In this document: piece by piece, positions 14,822-21,041 of the stretch | How positions within the stretch are numbered: the first letter of the stretch is position 1 | How the letters are laid out: every line of letters starts with the position of its first letter | Origin: Oceanobacillus damuensis | GTDB taxonomy: Bacteria > Bacillota > Bacilli > Bacillales > Amphibacillaceae | Assembly (NCBI RefSeq): GCF_001618145.1 | Contig: NZ_LQNF01000034.1 | Coordinates: forward strand, 1 to 40,554 | Length of the DNA: 40,554 bases | Reading direction: 5' to 3' | The notes under the pieces: generated by a model | Database searches by the model: none | Told to the model about the DNA's origin: nothing | Seen by the model: only the letters and a program-made list of their open reading frames with translations | Made by a program: the position numbers and the translations under genes

Positions 14822-14906
14822 GAACATATGCTTCTTCTTTAACCACTATTCATGAATTGTTTATTCAACTCTTGCATTCTTTTTCATATGACAATAGCAA
14901 AACCAG

Positions 14907-14966
14907 TGTCAATTGCTATGTCAAAAATGATGTCAATTCGGCAGTCAGTAACCTTGTCATTTTAGA
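14907..14966. repeat. Five tandem 12-bp iterons
   Basis: Exact 12-bp period: TGTCAATTGCTA, TGTCAAAAATGA, TGTCAATTCGGC, AGTCAGTAACCT and TGTCATTTTAGA. The constant part is TGTCA (AGTCA in one). The same kind of 12-mer occurs at 1039-1086 and 20103-20150. Such iterons usually bind a replication initiator or regulator; no partner is proven. They lie between the strong promoter and the left end of the right array. Confidence 0.7.
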
Positions 14967-15028
14967 GAAAGTACCGTAACTTTTTTTGCACAACAAAGAC
15001 CTCTCTTAAGGAGATCCACGTTAATTTT

Positions 15029-15062
15029 CTTATTCAACTAAAGCACCAAATAGTTGAATAAG
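15029..15062 (-). repeat. Cassette repeat site 10 (perfect hairpin)
   Basis: The clearest B box: CTTATTCAACTA (15029-15040), loop AAGCACCAAA, TAGTTGAATAAG (15051-15062), a perfect 12-bp inverted repeat. To its left, GAGATCCACG and TTAATTTTC resemble the left side of site 2. It is downstream of the last gene of the right array. Confidence 0.75.
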
Positions 15063-15079
15063 CTATACAACAAAAGTTA

Positions 15080-15295
15080 TTACTTCTTTCTAATTTTACT
15101 AATGAATATTGATATGTAAAAAACAGCTATCATTAAAACAAATGTCACCGAAAAAATATACTTATAATCAAATTCTAGTTTTAGAAACATATCATTAAAA
15201 ACCACAAAAAATCCATAAGCAAAAAAAACAGTAATAAAAGAATTGCGGTAAGCTATTAACTTTTCGTTATTAGATTTGTTGCTTTTACTACGCAA
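15080..15295 (-). CDS. Small two-span membrane protein, 71 aa
   Basis: It begins MRSKSNKSNNEKL, basic and polar. Two hydrophobic segments follow at about residues 17-36 (NSFITVFFAYGFFVVFND) and 46-66 (YIFSVTFVLMIAVFYISIF), with a basic tail SKIRKK. Both ends should be cytoplasmic. No family recognised. GAGGAGTGAG lies just upstream of the ATG. It is a single-gene cassette between sites 10 and 11, the last gene of the right array. Confidence 0.6.
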   Translation of the reverse strand: MRSKSNKSNNEKLIAYRNSFITVFFAYGFFVVFNDMFLKLEFDYKYIFSVTFVLMIAVFYISIFISKIRKK

Positions 15296-15307
15296 TCGAA
15301 CTCACTC

Positions 15308-15393
15308 CTCAAGTATTTCTTTCTCCTCTACACCTTTATTTTGATAATATGGATGAAAGCTCCTTCTTAGAGAAATGCACCAGATAGTACAAT
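15308..15393 (-). repeat. Cassette repeat site 11
   Basis: Box A-like TCAAGTATTTCTTTCTCCTC at about 15308-15333, similar to box A of site 17. Box B at 15363-15393 has loop AAATGCACCAG and right arm ATAGTACAAT. It lies directly after the zinc-ribbon gene. Confidence 0.6.
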
Positions 15394-15404
15394 AAGTAAC
15401 TACA

Positions 15405-15602
15405 CTACTCACCAAACTCTTTATATTCGTCAATATAGAAAGATACATAACCACAGTTTGAACAAACAGCTGCTTTAGGTTTTGCAGATACTCTTTTGAA
15501 AAGTCCTTTTCTTTTTTTACTTATTTTAATTCCATACATTCCACCTTCAACATTAACATCACAATCTACTATCATTTCATTTTGACATTGATTACATTTC
15601 AA
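15405..15602 (-). CDS. Zinc-ribbon protein, 65 aa
   Basis: A small soluble protein with MKCNQCQNEM at the N-terminus and CSNCGYVSFYIDEYKEF at the C-terminus: two CxxC knuckles that make a treble-clef or zinc-ribbon site. Between them is a basic stretch, KISKKRKGLFKRVSAKPKA. It resembles small Bacillales 'nucleic-acid-binding Zn-ribbon' proteins (YgiT/DUF-type); the role is unknown. The start has GGGGG about 15 nt upstream within sequence that resembles box A of the next site. It is a single-gene cassette. Confidence 0.7.
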   Translation of the reverse strand: MKCNQCQNEMIVDCDVNVEGGMYGIKISKKRKGLFKRVSAKPKAAVCSNCGYVSFYIDEYKEFGE

Positions 15603-15681
15603 TTTTTTATCCCCCTTTATAGTTGCGTCTTACCTCAGGAAGAATGCCCTTATTAAACAATGCACCCGTTAGCTTAATAAG
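15594..15681 (-). repeat. Cassette repeat site 12
   Basis: Box B at 15649-15681: CTTATTAA, loop with AATGCACCCG, TTAATAAG. The box A-like TTTCAATTTTTTATCCCCC then TTTATAG at 15597-15623 overlaps the start region of the zinc-ribbon gene. The right arm of box B contains the stop codon of the HAD gene (15674-15676), so the site forms the 3' end of that gene. Confidence 0.65.
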
Positions 15682-16363
15682 ATTTTATATTAAGATGGCT
15701 TAATTTATCTACAATTAAAGGTACTTCCTTCAAATCTTCTACTATAAAATCTGCTTTCACGTTACCCCATTGATAATCTCTTTTCCATACACCTTTCATA
15801 CCAACATTTTGAGCAGCCTTAATATCTTTTTCTGGATGATCACCAACAAATATACTTTCAGATGGTAAAACATCAAGTTTATTTAAGGCTTTTAGGAATA
15901 TCTGTGGTTCAGGCTTTTTCGTTCCTTCCCATTCAGATATAAGAATTGTTTTAAAGTATTTTTCTATACCTAAAGCCCTAATATTATCCATTTGGAACTG
16001 CCCTTTCCCATTAGTAATCATTCCAAGAACAATATTATTATTCTTTAATTGTTCTAACGTACTAATGAGGTTAGGGAAAGGAACACAACTATCTTTAAAT
16101 TGACTGATATAGTCTTGGAGTAATTCATCCCACGTCAAACCTGTAATGTCAAAATCATCCACTAATTGCTGGTACACTTTATCCTTCCAAACATAACCCC
16201 TATTATCAAGTTCAACAAATCTTGTTATGTATTTATCCTTTGGAATATGATTTATCCATTTATTTAGTCGCCGGTATTGCTTTTCAATAAAAACTTTTAC
16301 TGATGCATCCCGGTTTAACAAAGTTCCATCTAAGTCAAACACAACAGCTTTTATAATATTCAT
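15674..16363 (-). CDS. HAD-superfamily phosphatase
   Basis: 229 aa from the ATG at 16363 (GGAGG 5 nt upstream; an in-frame TTG four codons earlier overlaps the ribosome binding site). The HAD motifs are all present: motif I VVFDLDGTLL near residue 7-16, motif II MITNG, motif III Lys in EGTKKPEPQIF, and motif IV FVGDHPEKDIKAA. An all-helical cap between motifs I and II makes it a subtype I (gph/YjjG-like) phosphatase of phosphorylated metabolites or nucleotides. Its stop codon sits inside the cassette hairpin. It is a single-gene cassette between sites 12 and 14. Confidence 0.85.
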   Translation of the reverse strand: MNIIKAVVFDLDGTLLNRDASVKVFIEKQYRRLNKWINHIPKDKYITRFVELDNRGYVWKDKVYQQLVDDFDITGLTWDELLQDYISQFKDSCVPFPNLISTLEQLKNNNIVLGMITNGKGQFQMDNIRALGIEKYFKTILISEWEGTKKPEPQIFLKALNKLDVLPSESIFVGDHPEKDIKAAQNVGMKGVWKRDYQWGNVKADFIVEDLKEVPLIVDKLSHLNIKSY

Positions 16364-16413
16364 ACACTCCTCCAAAATAGGTTATAAATTTTGCTTTATA
16401 TTACAAAACCTTC

Positions 16414-16495
16414 TTCAACTAAACTGTTCCTTTAGTGAAATATCTTCTATATAAAATAGCATTAATTCTTCTTGAATTAACGCACCAGTTAGAAC
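16414..16495 (-). repeat. Cassette repeat site 14 (boxes A and B)
   Basis: Box A at 16414-16439 (arm TTCAACTAAA, loop CTGTTCC, arm TTTAGTGAA) and box B at 16469-16495 (TTCTTGAATTAAC, loop CGCACCAG, TTAGAAC). A 29-bp AT-rich centre separates them. It follows the 79-aa gene. Confidence 0.75.
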
Positions 16496-16502
16496 AGGAA
16501 GG

Positions 16503-16742
16503 TTATTCCGAATTAGATTCATTTTTCAATTTCACATAGGTATAAATCAATTGTACAATCGTAGAAACAAAAATTAGCACACTCAGAATAATGGTTATCT
16601 GAATAGGTGCATCTGCTATGTATAGCAATATTATGGCTATTATACCAATGGGTATCATCCATAGGGTTCTAATAAACTTTCCTCTATAATTTAACTTCCA
16701 ATAATTCAAACCAGTGTCACGACCATTTTTCAATGGAGTCAC
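16503..16742 (-). CDS. Small two-span membrane protein, 79 aa
   Basis: The N-terminus is basic (MTPLKNGRDTGLNYWKLNYRGKFIR). Two hydrophobic segments follow, at about residues 26-44 (TLWMIPIGIIAIILLYIA) and 47-68 (PIQITIILSVLIFVSTIVQLI), with a charged tail. GGAGGTGAC lies before the ATG. The family is not known to me. The stop lies 8 bp from box B of site 14. It is a single-gene cassette. Confidence 0.6.
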   Translation of the reverse strand: MTPLKNGRDTGLNYWKLNYRGKFIRTLWMIPIGIIAIILLYIADAPIQITIILSVLIFVSTIVQLIYTYVKLKNESNSE

Positions 16743-16798
16743 CTCCTTGTTATCTTATTAATAATTTATCAGTCTACATATCACTGATAAAACGGTTG

Positions 16799-16898
16799 TT
16801 CAACAATACTGCCCCTTTAGTACAAAAAAGGAAAAATAGCTGCCGTTCGATCTCATATTCAACTAATGCACCCGTTACTTTAAGTATAATTATTCACA
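16799..16898 (-). repeat. Cassette repeat site 16 (model bipartite site)
   Basis: Box A at 16799-16825 (TTCAACAATA, loop CTGCCCC, TTTAGTACAA), a centre with GCTGCC...GATCT, box B at 16858-16884 (TTCAACTAA, loop TGCACCCG, TTACTTTAAG) and flank TATAATTATTCACAA. No gene lies between the boxes. This copy shows best that A and B belong to one site of about 90 bp. Confidence 0.8.
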
Positions 16899-16948
16899 AT
16901 TACAAAAAAATTAATGTTCAAAATTATAACCACCTATAATATTTATAC

Positions 16949-17149
16949 TTAATCTTTATTTAACTTATCTGCTATATCCCATAATAAACCGACAATAACA
17001 CCTAAAAATATTGATATTCCATAAAGGTGAGTCATTTCAGTATCAGTCAAAAAACTCAATCCAACATTAATTACCCACCCCACTAACCCACCTGCAATTA
17101 CACTTACTAATGTAAGTCCTTCACTTCTCTTCTTTTCTGTTCTCTTCAC
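16949..17149 (-). CDS. Small two-span membrane protein, 66 aa
   Basis: A basic start MKRTEKKRSEGL, then two hydrophobic segments (residues 13-32, TLVSVIAGGLVGWVINVGLS; residues 43-58, YGISIFLGVIVGLLWD) and the tail IADKLNKD. The glycine-rich first helix suggests tight packing. GGGGGG lies upstream of the ATG at suitable spacing. The family is not known to me. It is a single-gene cassette between sites 16 and 17. Confidence 0.6.
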   Translation of the reverse strand: MKRTEKKRSEGLTLVSVIAGGLVGWVINVGLSFLTDTEMTHLYGISIFLGVIVGLLWDIADKLNKD

Positions 17150-17198
17150 TAGGTAGCCCCCCTCGCATAATTACTTACTAAGATAATTGTTACCCTTA

Positions 17199-17280
17199 TT
17201 GAAGTATTTTGCTCTCTTTAGTAAAAAGACCGCCATATTGACGATCTCATTGTTGTGTTAAAGCACCATATAGTTGAATA
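17199..17280 (-). repeat. Cassette repeat site 17 (complete bipartite)
   Basis: Box A at 17199-17226 (TTGAAGTATT, loop TTGCTCTC, TTTAGTAAAA), central hairpin AGACCG (17228-17233) / CGATCT (17242-17247) with one mismatch, box B at 17251-17280 (TGTTGTGTTAAA, loop GCACCATA, TAGTTGAATA). It is 6 bp from the stop of isochorismatase 2. Confidence 0.75.
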
Positions 17281-17286
17281 TGGTTA

Positions 17287-17844
17287 TTATCGATATTTAT
17301 TGTGTTCAGGTATAAACAAATCTTCATTAGAATTCCTAACGATTGAAAAATTGTCTACATTATAATGACCGTGAAGGGTTTCGTTGTGATGAAGAATTAT
17401 TTGTTGTGCAGTTAATTTTTTGGAATCAGAAGTAGAATGACCATCCCCGACTAATGTTACATCAAAATGATTGATTGTTGCCGTTCTAACAGCTGTATCA
17501 ATACAATGTTCCGTTTTGCATCCCATTATTACAAGATGCTCTACATTGTTTCTACTTAAATGTTTTTGTAAAGGAGTCCCATAAAATGAATTTGTAGCAG
17601 ATTTATCAAATATGAAAGCAGTGGATGGCACTTTAATATCCTTATGTATCTGGAATCCAGTTCCTTCTCCATTCGAAACATCTAAATCTCTCATAAAAAC
17701 TATGGAGATACTTTCGTTTATTGCTTTTTCAATTACGGTATTAATGTTATTAACGATTTTTTGTTTCTCAAAAACCCCTTGTTCTTCATTATTGCCTTCC
17801 ATCAAGTCTTGTTGAGCATCAATTATCAGTAAAGTTTGTTTCAA
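17287..17844 (-). CDS. Isochorismatase-family cysteine hydrolase (copy 2)
   Basis: 185 aa, collinear without gaps with the copy at 4884-5441 (about 64% identical). The catalytic residues are conserved: D9 (LLIIDAQQ), K81 (FDKSATNSFYGT) and C109 (VIMGCKTEHC). The TTG start has AAGGAGG 7 nt upstream. Divergence is concentrated in surface helices (residues 20-50 and 90-100), so the active-site surroundings and probably the substrate are the same. Unlike copy 1, it is a clean single-gene cassette bounded by sites 17 and 18, and its leader differs from that of copy 1. Confidence 0.85.
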   Translation of the reverse strand: MKQTLLIIDAQQDLMEGNNEEQGVFEKQKIVNNINTVIEKAINESISIVFMRDLDVSNGEGTGFQIHKDIKVPSTAFIFDKSATNSFYGTPLQKHLSRNNVEHLVIMGCKTEHCIDTAVRTATINHFDVTLVGDGHSTSDSKKLTAQQIILHHNETLHGHYNVDNFSIVRNSNEDLFIPEHNKYR

Positions 17845-17928
17845 TATTTTTCCTCCTTAACACTTACAAGTTAAGCCATTTTTACTAATCTCTTTATATT
17901 TTCGTCAAAAGATGAGCTAATACCTCTT

Positions 17929-18016
17929 CCACAAACCTGCTTATGTTAGCACAATAAGAAAGATGTGATGTGATCAACTTATTTATCTTCAACTCTTGCA
18001 CCATTTAGTTTAATAA
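17929..18016 (-). repeat. Cassette repeat site 18 (complete bipartite)
   Basis: Box A at 17929-17958 (CCACAAAC, loop CTGCTTAT, GTTAGCACAATAAG) and box B at 17988-18016 (TTCAACTCT, loop TGCACCAT, TTAGTTTAATAA). It lies after the RsgA-like gene and its terminator. Confidence 0.75.
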
Positions 18017-18017
18017 C

Positions 18018-18050
18018 ATAGGGGCTATATTCTTTAACAATAGCCCCTAT
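18018..18050 (-). terminator. Terminator of the RsgA-like gene
   Basis: Perfect 11-bp inverted repeat ATAGGGGCTAT / ATAGCCCCTAT (18018-18028, 18040-18050), 48 bp after the stop and directly abutting cassette site 18. Confidence 0.75.
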
Positions 18051-18097
18051 TTGTAAAAATATCGACGGTTTTTAACTCAATTTCAATACTCAAGTTT

Positions 18098-19129
18098 CTA
18101 TTTTTTTTTGCGGAGATTTTTCATATGAATTCGAGTTCCGATATGTGTACCATACTTACTTTTTAAGTCTAAAAATTTGAGTTCATTTTGTATTTTTATA
18201 AAGCTTTTATATCGTGCATTAGAAATTAATCCGCTATCGAGAGCTCCTTTAATAGCACATCCTGGCTCTTTATCGTGCTTACAATCACGGAATTTACATT
18301 CATTGCCTAAATCCAAAATATCTTGAAAAACTTCACTTGTAGATTCTTCTCCTGACCAAAGTTGAAGTTCACGCATTCCTGGAGTATCAATAATGATTCC
18401 TCCATCTGGTAACAGAAATAACTCTCGATGAGTAGTTGTATGTCTACCTTTAGAATCGGTTACTCTCACACTTTGAGTTTTTTGCACATCTTTCCCTAAT
18501 AACCTATTAATTATCGTAGATTTTCCTACTCCAGATGAACCTAATAAAGAAATTGTAATTCCCTCTTTAAAATAAGCTCTAATAAATTCAATCTCATCAT
18601 TATGTGTATCAATGGCTATAACAGGTGAACCAAAAGCAATGTCTTTAACAGATTTTATTTTAGCTTCAACGTCTTCACTTAAATCTTTTTTTGTCAAAAT
18701 AATAATAGGGGATGCTCCACTTTCATAAACCTGTACTAAGTATCGCTCCATCAATCTGATATTCAAGTTGTTTAATGCATTTACTAAAAAAACGAAATCA
18801 ACGTTAGCTGCCATTAACTGTTCTTCATTAACAGCTCCAGCAGCGTGACGGGATATTAAACTTTTTCTTTTCAAGACCTGGTTAATTACACCCTTGTATT
18901 CTTCAATTAAAGGGGTAAACAAAACCCAATCTCCAACACACGGAAAATCTCTTGAAGTTGAAGAATGGTGGTACACCTTTCCTGACAAATGACAATAAAA
19001 TTCTCCTTCAGGTGAAAGTACCTTGAGAATTCCGTTCGTGCTTGTTGCTACTCTTCCAATTGAATAATCGATGTTTCTTATTTGATTACTAAAAAATGAT
19101 TCGAACCCTAATTTCTTAAGTTGATACAA
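18098..19129 (-). CDS. RsgA-like ribosome small-subunit GTPase
   Basis: 343 aa, slightly longer than chromosomal RsgA/YloQ (about 290-300). An N-terminal OB fold is followed by a circularly permuted GTPase: G4 TKKDLSED comes before G1 GSSGVGKST (about residues 196-204) and G3 DTPGMRELQLW. The C-terminal zinc site is CKFRDCKHDKEPGC. Chromosomal RsgA matures and checks the 30S subunit; a mobile extra copy may protect ribosomes under stress or antibiotics, which is inference. The TTG start has AAGGAGG 8 nt upstream. It is a single-gene cassette with its own terminator. Confidence 0.85.
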   Translation of the reverse strand: MYQLKKLGFESFFSNQIRNIDYSIGRVATSTNGILKVLSPEGEFYCHLSGKVYHHSSTSRDFPCVGDWVLFTPLIEEYKGVINQVLKRKSLISRHAAGAVNEEQLMAANVDFVFLVNALNNLNIRLMERYLVQVYESGASPIIILTKKDLSEDVEAKIKSVKDIAFGSPVIAIDTHNDEIEFIRAYFKEGITISLLGSSGVGKSTIINRLLGKDVQKTQSVRVTDSKGRHTTTHRELFLLPDGGIIIDTPGMRELQLWSGEESTSEVFQDILDLGNECKFRDCKHDKEPGCAIKGALDSGLISNARYKSFIKIQNELKFLDLKSKYGTHIGTRIHMKNLRKKK

Positions 19130-19227
19130 AAAATTTCCTCCTTATATTTCGGAGGGTCCTTAACTATTAAAACGAACTCCTCCTATTGATAGTGTATGAG
19201 GTGTTTTTTGTTAAGATATTTTTCATA

Positions 19228-19263
19228 AAACATCACGCTCCTTAAAGCAAAAGAACCAAATAA
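19228..19263 (-). repeat. Degenerate cassette repeat after the GNAT gene
   Basis: CTTAAAGCAAAAGAACCAAA then TAATGGTCC can be aligned with box B (AAGCACCAAATAGT), but the arms do not pair well. It is placed where alternation predicts a site. Weak evidence. Confidence 0.3.
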
Positions 19264-19297
19264 TGGTCCTTTCTTATTAAATTATTCTATCGACCTA

Positions 19298-19753
19298 TCA
19301 CTCGGTTACATTTTTTATAACTGCCATTTCCTTACCGAACCTATCACCTTTATCAATAAATCCCAAACTCGAGTATAGATTATGTGCTCCCAAATTTTCA
19401 GGATGATAACCTACAACAATTTTTTTCGCATTAGGTAATTTAGCCATTTCTGAAATCATTAACTTAGTTGCAGCTTTACCTATACCCTTGCCTTGGAATT
19501 CCTTATCCACCATTATTCTATATACCCAATAACCATCAAGTTCTTCTTGAACAGAATTGTACATCAAAAAGCCAACTATTTTATCTTCAGCATAAATAGC
19601 ATATGGCTTTAATGTAGGCTCAAACTTTGACTGAGCTATTGATATAGCATTAGGCTCCATGTATTCTTTTTGTTCTGTTGATACCTCTAATTCACAACAG
19701 TCGTACCAGTTTTCTGCATTTAATTCTACGATTTTTACATTTTCAGTACTCAT
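19298..19753 (-). CDS. GNAT-family N-acetyltransferase
   Basis: 151 aa. The acetyl-CoA pyrophosphate loop is VDKEFQGKGIGKAATKLM (Q/RxxGxG/A, motif A) at about residues 83-100. It is followed by the motif B region VVGYHPENLGAHNLYSSLGF with the usual Asn and Tyr. It resembles spermidine/diamine (BltD/PaiA-like) or amino-sugar antibiotic acetyltransferases; the substrate is not readable. It should be soluble. AGGGGAAAATT lies before the ATG. It is the first gene of the right array, behind the head site at 19978, and shares its leader with isochorismatase 1. Confidence 0.85.
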   Translation of the reverse strand: MSTENVKIVELNAENWYDCCELEVSTEQKEYMEPNAISIAQSKFEPTLKPYAIYAEDKIVGFLMYNSVQEELDGYWVYRIMVDKEFQGKGIGKAATKLMISEMAKLPNAKKIVVGYHPENLGAHNLYSSLGFIDKGDRFGKEMAVIKNVTE

Positions 19754-19820
19754 AATTTTCCCCTTTCAAAATTCGGGGAAACGCTAAACAATTTTTAATT
19801 AGTCGTTAACCCCTTATAGT
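19754..19820 (-). promoter_or_regulatory. Leader shared with isochorismatase 1
   Basis: Contains TATAAGGGGTTAACGACTAA and, next to the start, GAAAGGGGAAAAT, in the same order and spacing as at 5442-5508. Confidence 0.45.
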
Positions 19821-19977
19821 CATTAATAATAGAAATTCTATTGTTTGTCATAATGAACGCCTCCTTTAAAAACTATTCCCTAAAAATTATGTCACTTAGT
19901 TTTTAGACTTTTTAATTATACCATTTTTTCACAATATTCATTAATTATTATAAATAACAATTTCCCTTTCTTCTTGT

Positions 19978-20024
19978 ACTCTTCTGCCATTTAGTTTAAG
20001 AACAATATTTCACAAAGTTATCTT
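19978..20024 (-). repeat. Head site of the right array
   Basis: A single box with left arm TTGTACTCT, loop TCTGCCAT and right arm TTAGTTTAAG, then flank AACAATATTTCACAAAG. The loop is of the CTGCC (box A) type and the right flank of the box B type, as in the head site of the left array at 9505. Confidence 0.6.
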
Positions 20025-20027
20025 ACC

Positions 20028-20180
20028 ATATATTAATAATATTTAAAAAATTTAACGATATCGTTGTCATTAGTAATAACAAAAGTCGTCTAATTTAGTG
20101 TTTGCCTTTTTATCTGTCAATTTTAATCTCATTTGAGTTGTATTTTTTGTAAATGCACCTCATAATGGAACCCTTTTGGT
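20028..20180. repeat. Iteron-bearing repeat R1
   Basis: A diverged copy of 950-1115. It contains 12-mers in register: TGCCTTTTTATC, TGTCAATTTTAA, TCTCATTTGAGT and TGTATTTTTTGT (20103-20150). It lies exactly between the end of the conjugation operon and the head of the right array, where an integron would carry attI and its promoter. No gene is seen in 19821-20328 apart from these repeats and the terminator. Confidence 0.55.
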
Positions 20181-20269
20181 TTATACTAACGCCTTTTGCT
20201 TTCCTTTACTTATTTAAACAAAAACATCCGATTGTTCGATAACTTATGATTAAAATAAAGAGGGAAACA

Positions 20270-20300
20270 GCATATCAATCCTTCTCAAGAATTGATATGC
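20270..20300 (-). terminator. Terminator of the conjugation operon
   Basis: GCATATCAAT / ATTGATATGC (20270-20279, 20291-20300) with additional CTT/AAG pairs, 29 bp after the stop of the last conjugation gene. Confidence 0.65.
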
Positions 20301-20328
20301 CATTTTCTATATTGATAAGAGAATCTAT

Positions 20329-21030
20329 CTAGGCCTCCTTTACAAAATCTCCAGTATCATTTAAATAGTAAAACATATCTTCAATACTGCGTTTTTCACA
20401 AAGTAACTCTTCATCGGTAGTCATTCGTACCTTTTTATTATTGAGATAAGGTTTTAGAGAATCAAGATATTTGATAGTTTCCGAGATGACAATAATCCGC
20501 TCTGAAAAGCTTTTATGTTGCCATTTCAAGAACATCATTAAATCACTCATATCACCACGACCTACATAGACAAATAGGGGCCTTTCTTGATAACTGATTG
20601 CGGCAATAAACGGTTCAGGTGCTGGCTGTATCAGTGAGGATTCGAAATGGCGATATAGTTCGAAAAATAGAAGTCGCTTTAATACATCCTCCACTGAGTA
20701 TTCGACCCAATAATTTACTTCATATCCATGTGCATCAGCTATCTTTGCCCCCACTGTCCCTAACGAATAAATGGTGATTATTCTGTTTCCAGTTTTCAAT
20801 TCATGACGTATAATTTTCTGTTCCCTTACCATTTTGCGTAATCGCTTTTTGTCCAAGGAAAATAATCGGGAGAGTTGCTTTCCCCCGATAATACCGACTG
20901 CTGCCAATGCATGAAGTACCTTTCTTTCTTTTGGTGATTCCCCGTTAATATATCCCAGTGGGTTTATATTCGAAGGTATTCGTTTCCAGTGCAGCTTCCA
21001 ATCATGAGAAAGAGAGAATGGGCTGTTCAT
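20329..21030 (-). CDS. Winged-helix protein, replication-relaxation-like
   Basis: 233 aa. Residues 35-85 look like a winged helix (ERKVLHALAAVGIIGGKQLSRLF, then DKKRLRKMVREQKIIRHE). An alpha/beta part follows (FIAAISYQERPLFVYVGRGD; RIIVISETIKYLDSL) that could be a degenerate nuclease-like or nucleotide-binding fold. The layout parallels the replication-relaxation family protein at 24653, so I infer a role in DNA processing for transfer. It begins 11 bp after the S1 protein gene stop and is last in the operon. Its identity is uncertain. Confidence 0.5.
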   Translation of the reverse strand: MNSPFSLSHDWKLHWKRIPSNINPLGYINGESPKERKVLHALAAVGIIGGKQLSRLFSLDKKRLRKMVREQKIIRHELKTGNRIITIYSLGTVGAKIADAHGYEVNYWVEYSVEDVLKRLLFFELYRHFESSLIQPAPEPFIAAISYQERPLFVYVGRGDMSDLMMFLKWQHKSFSERIIVISETIKYLDSLKPYLNNKKVRMTTDEELLCEKRSIEDMFYYLNDTGDFVKEA

Positions 21031-21041
21031 ACACCTACCTC

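Noticed and set aside
1..20024. CRISPR array
   Set aside because: The repeats are spaced by whole genes, vary in sequence and form bipartite hairpins. There are no regular 30-40 bp spacers and no cas genes; the Cas4-like nuclease belongs to the RecT operon.
1..20024. Classical integron attC sites
   Set aside because: The layout fits, but I do not see the conserved RYYYAAC/GTTRRRY core boxes at the expected ends, and no IntI is present. I report it only as integron-like.
1..20024. Cassette repeats as ordinary transcription terminators only
   Set aside because: Several sites lack T-runs, the loops are conserved (GCACC, CTGCC), and separate strong terminators exist next to some sites (18018-18050, 4847-4874). 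Termination may be a side role.
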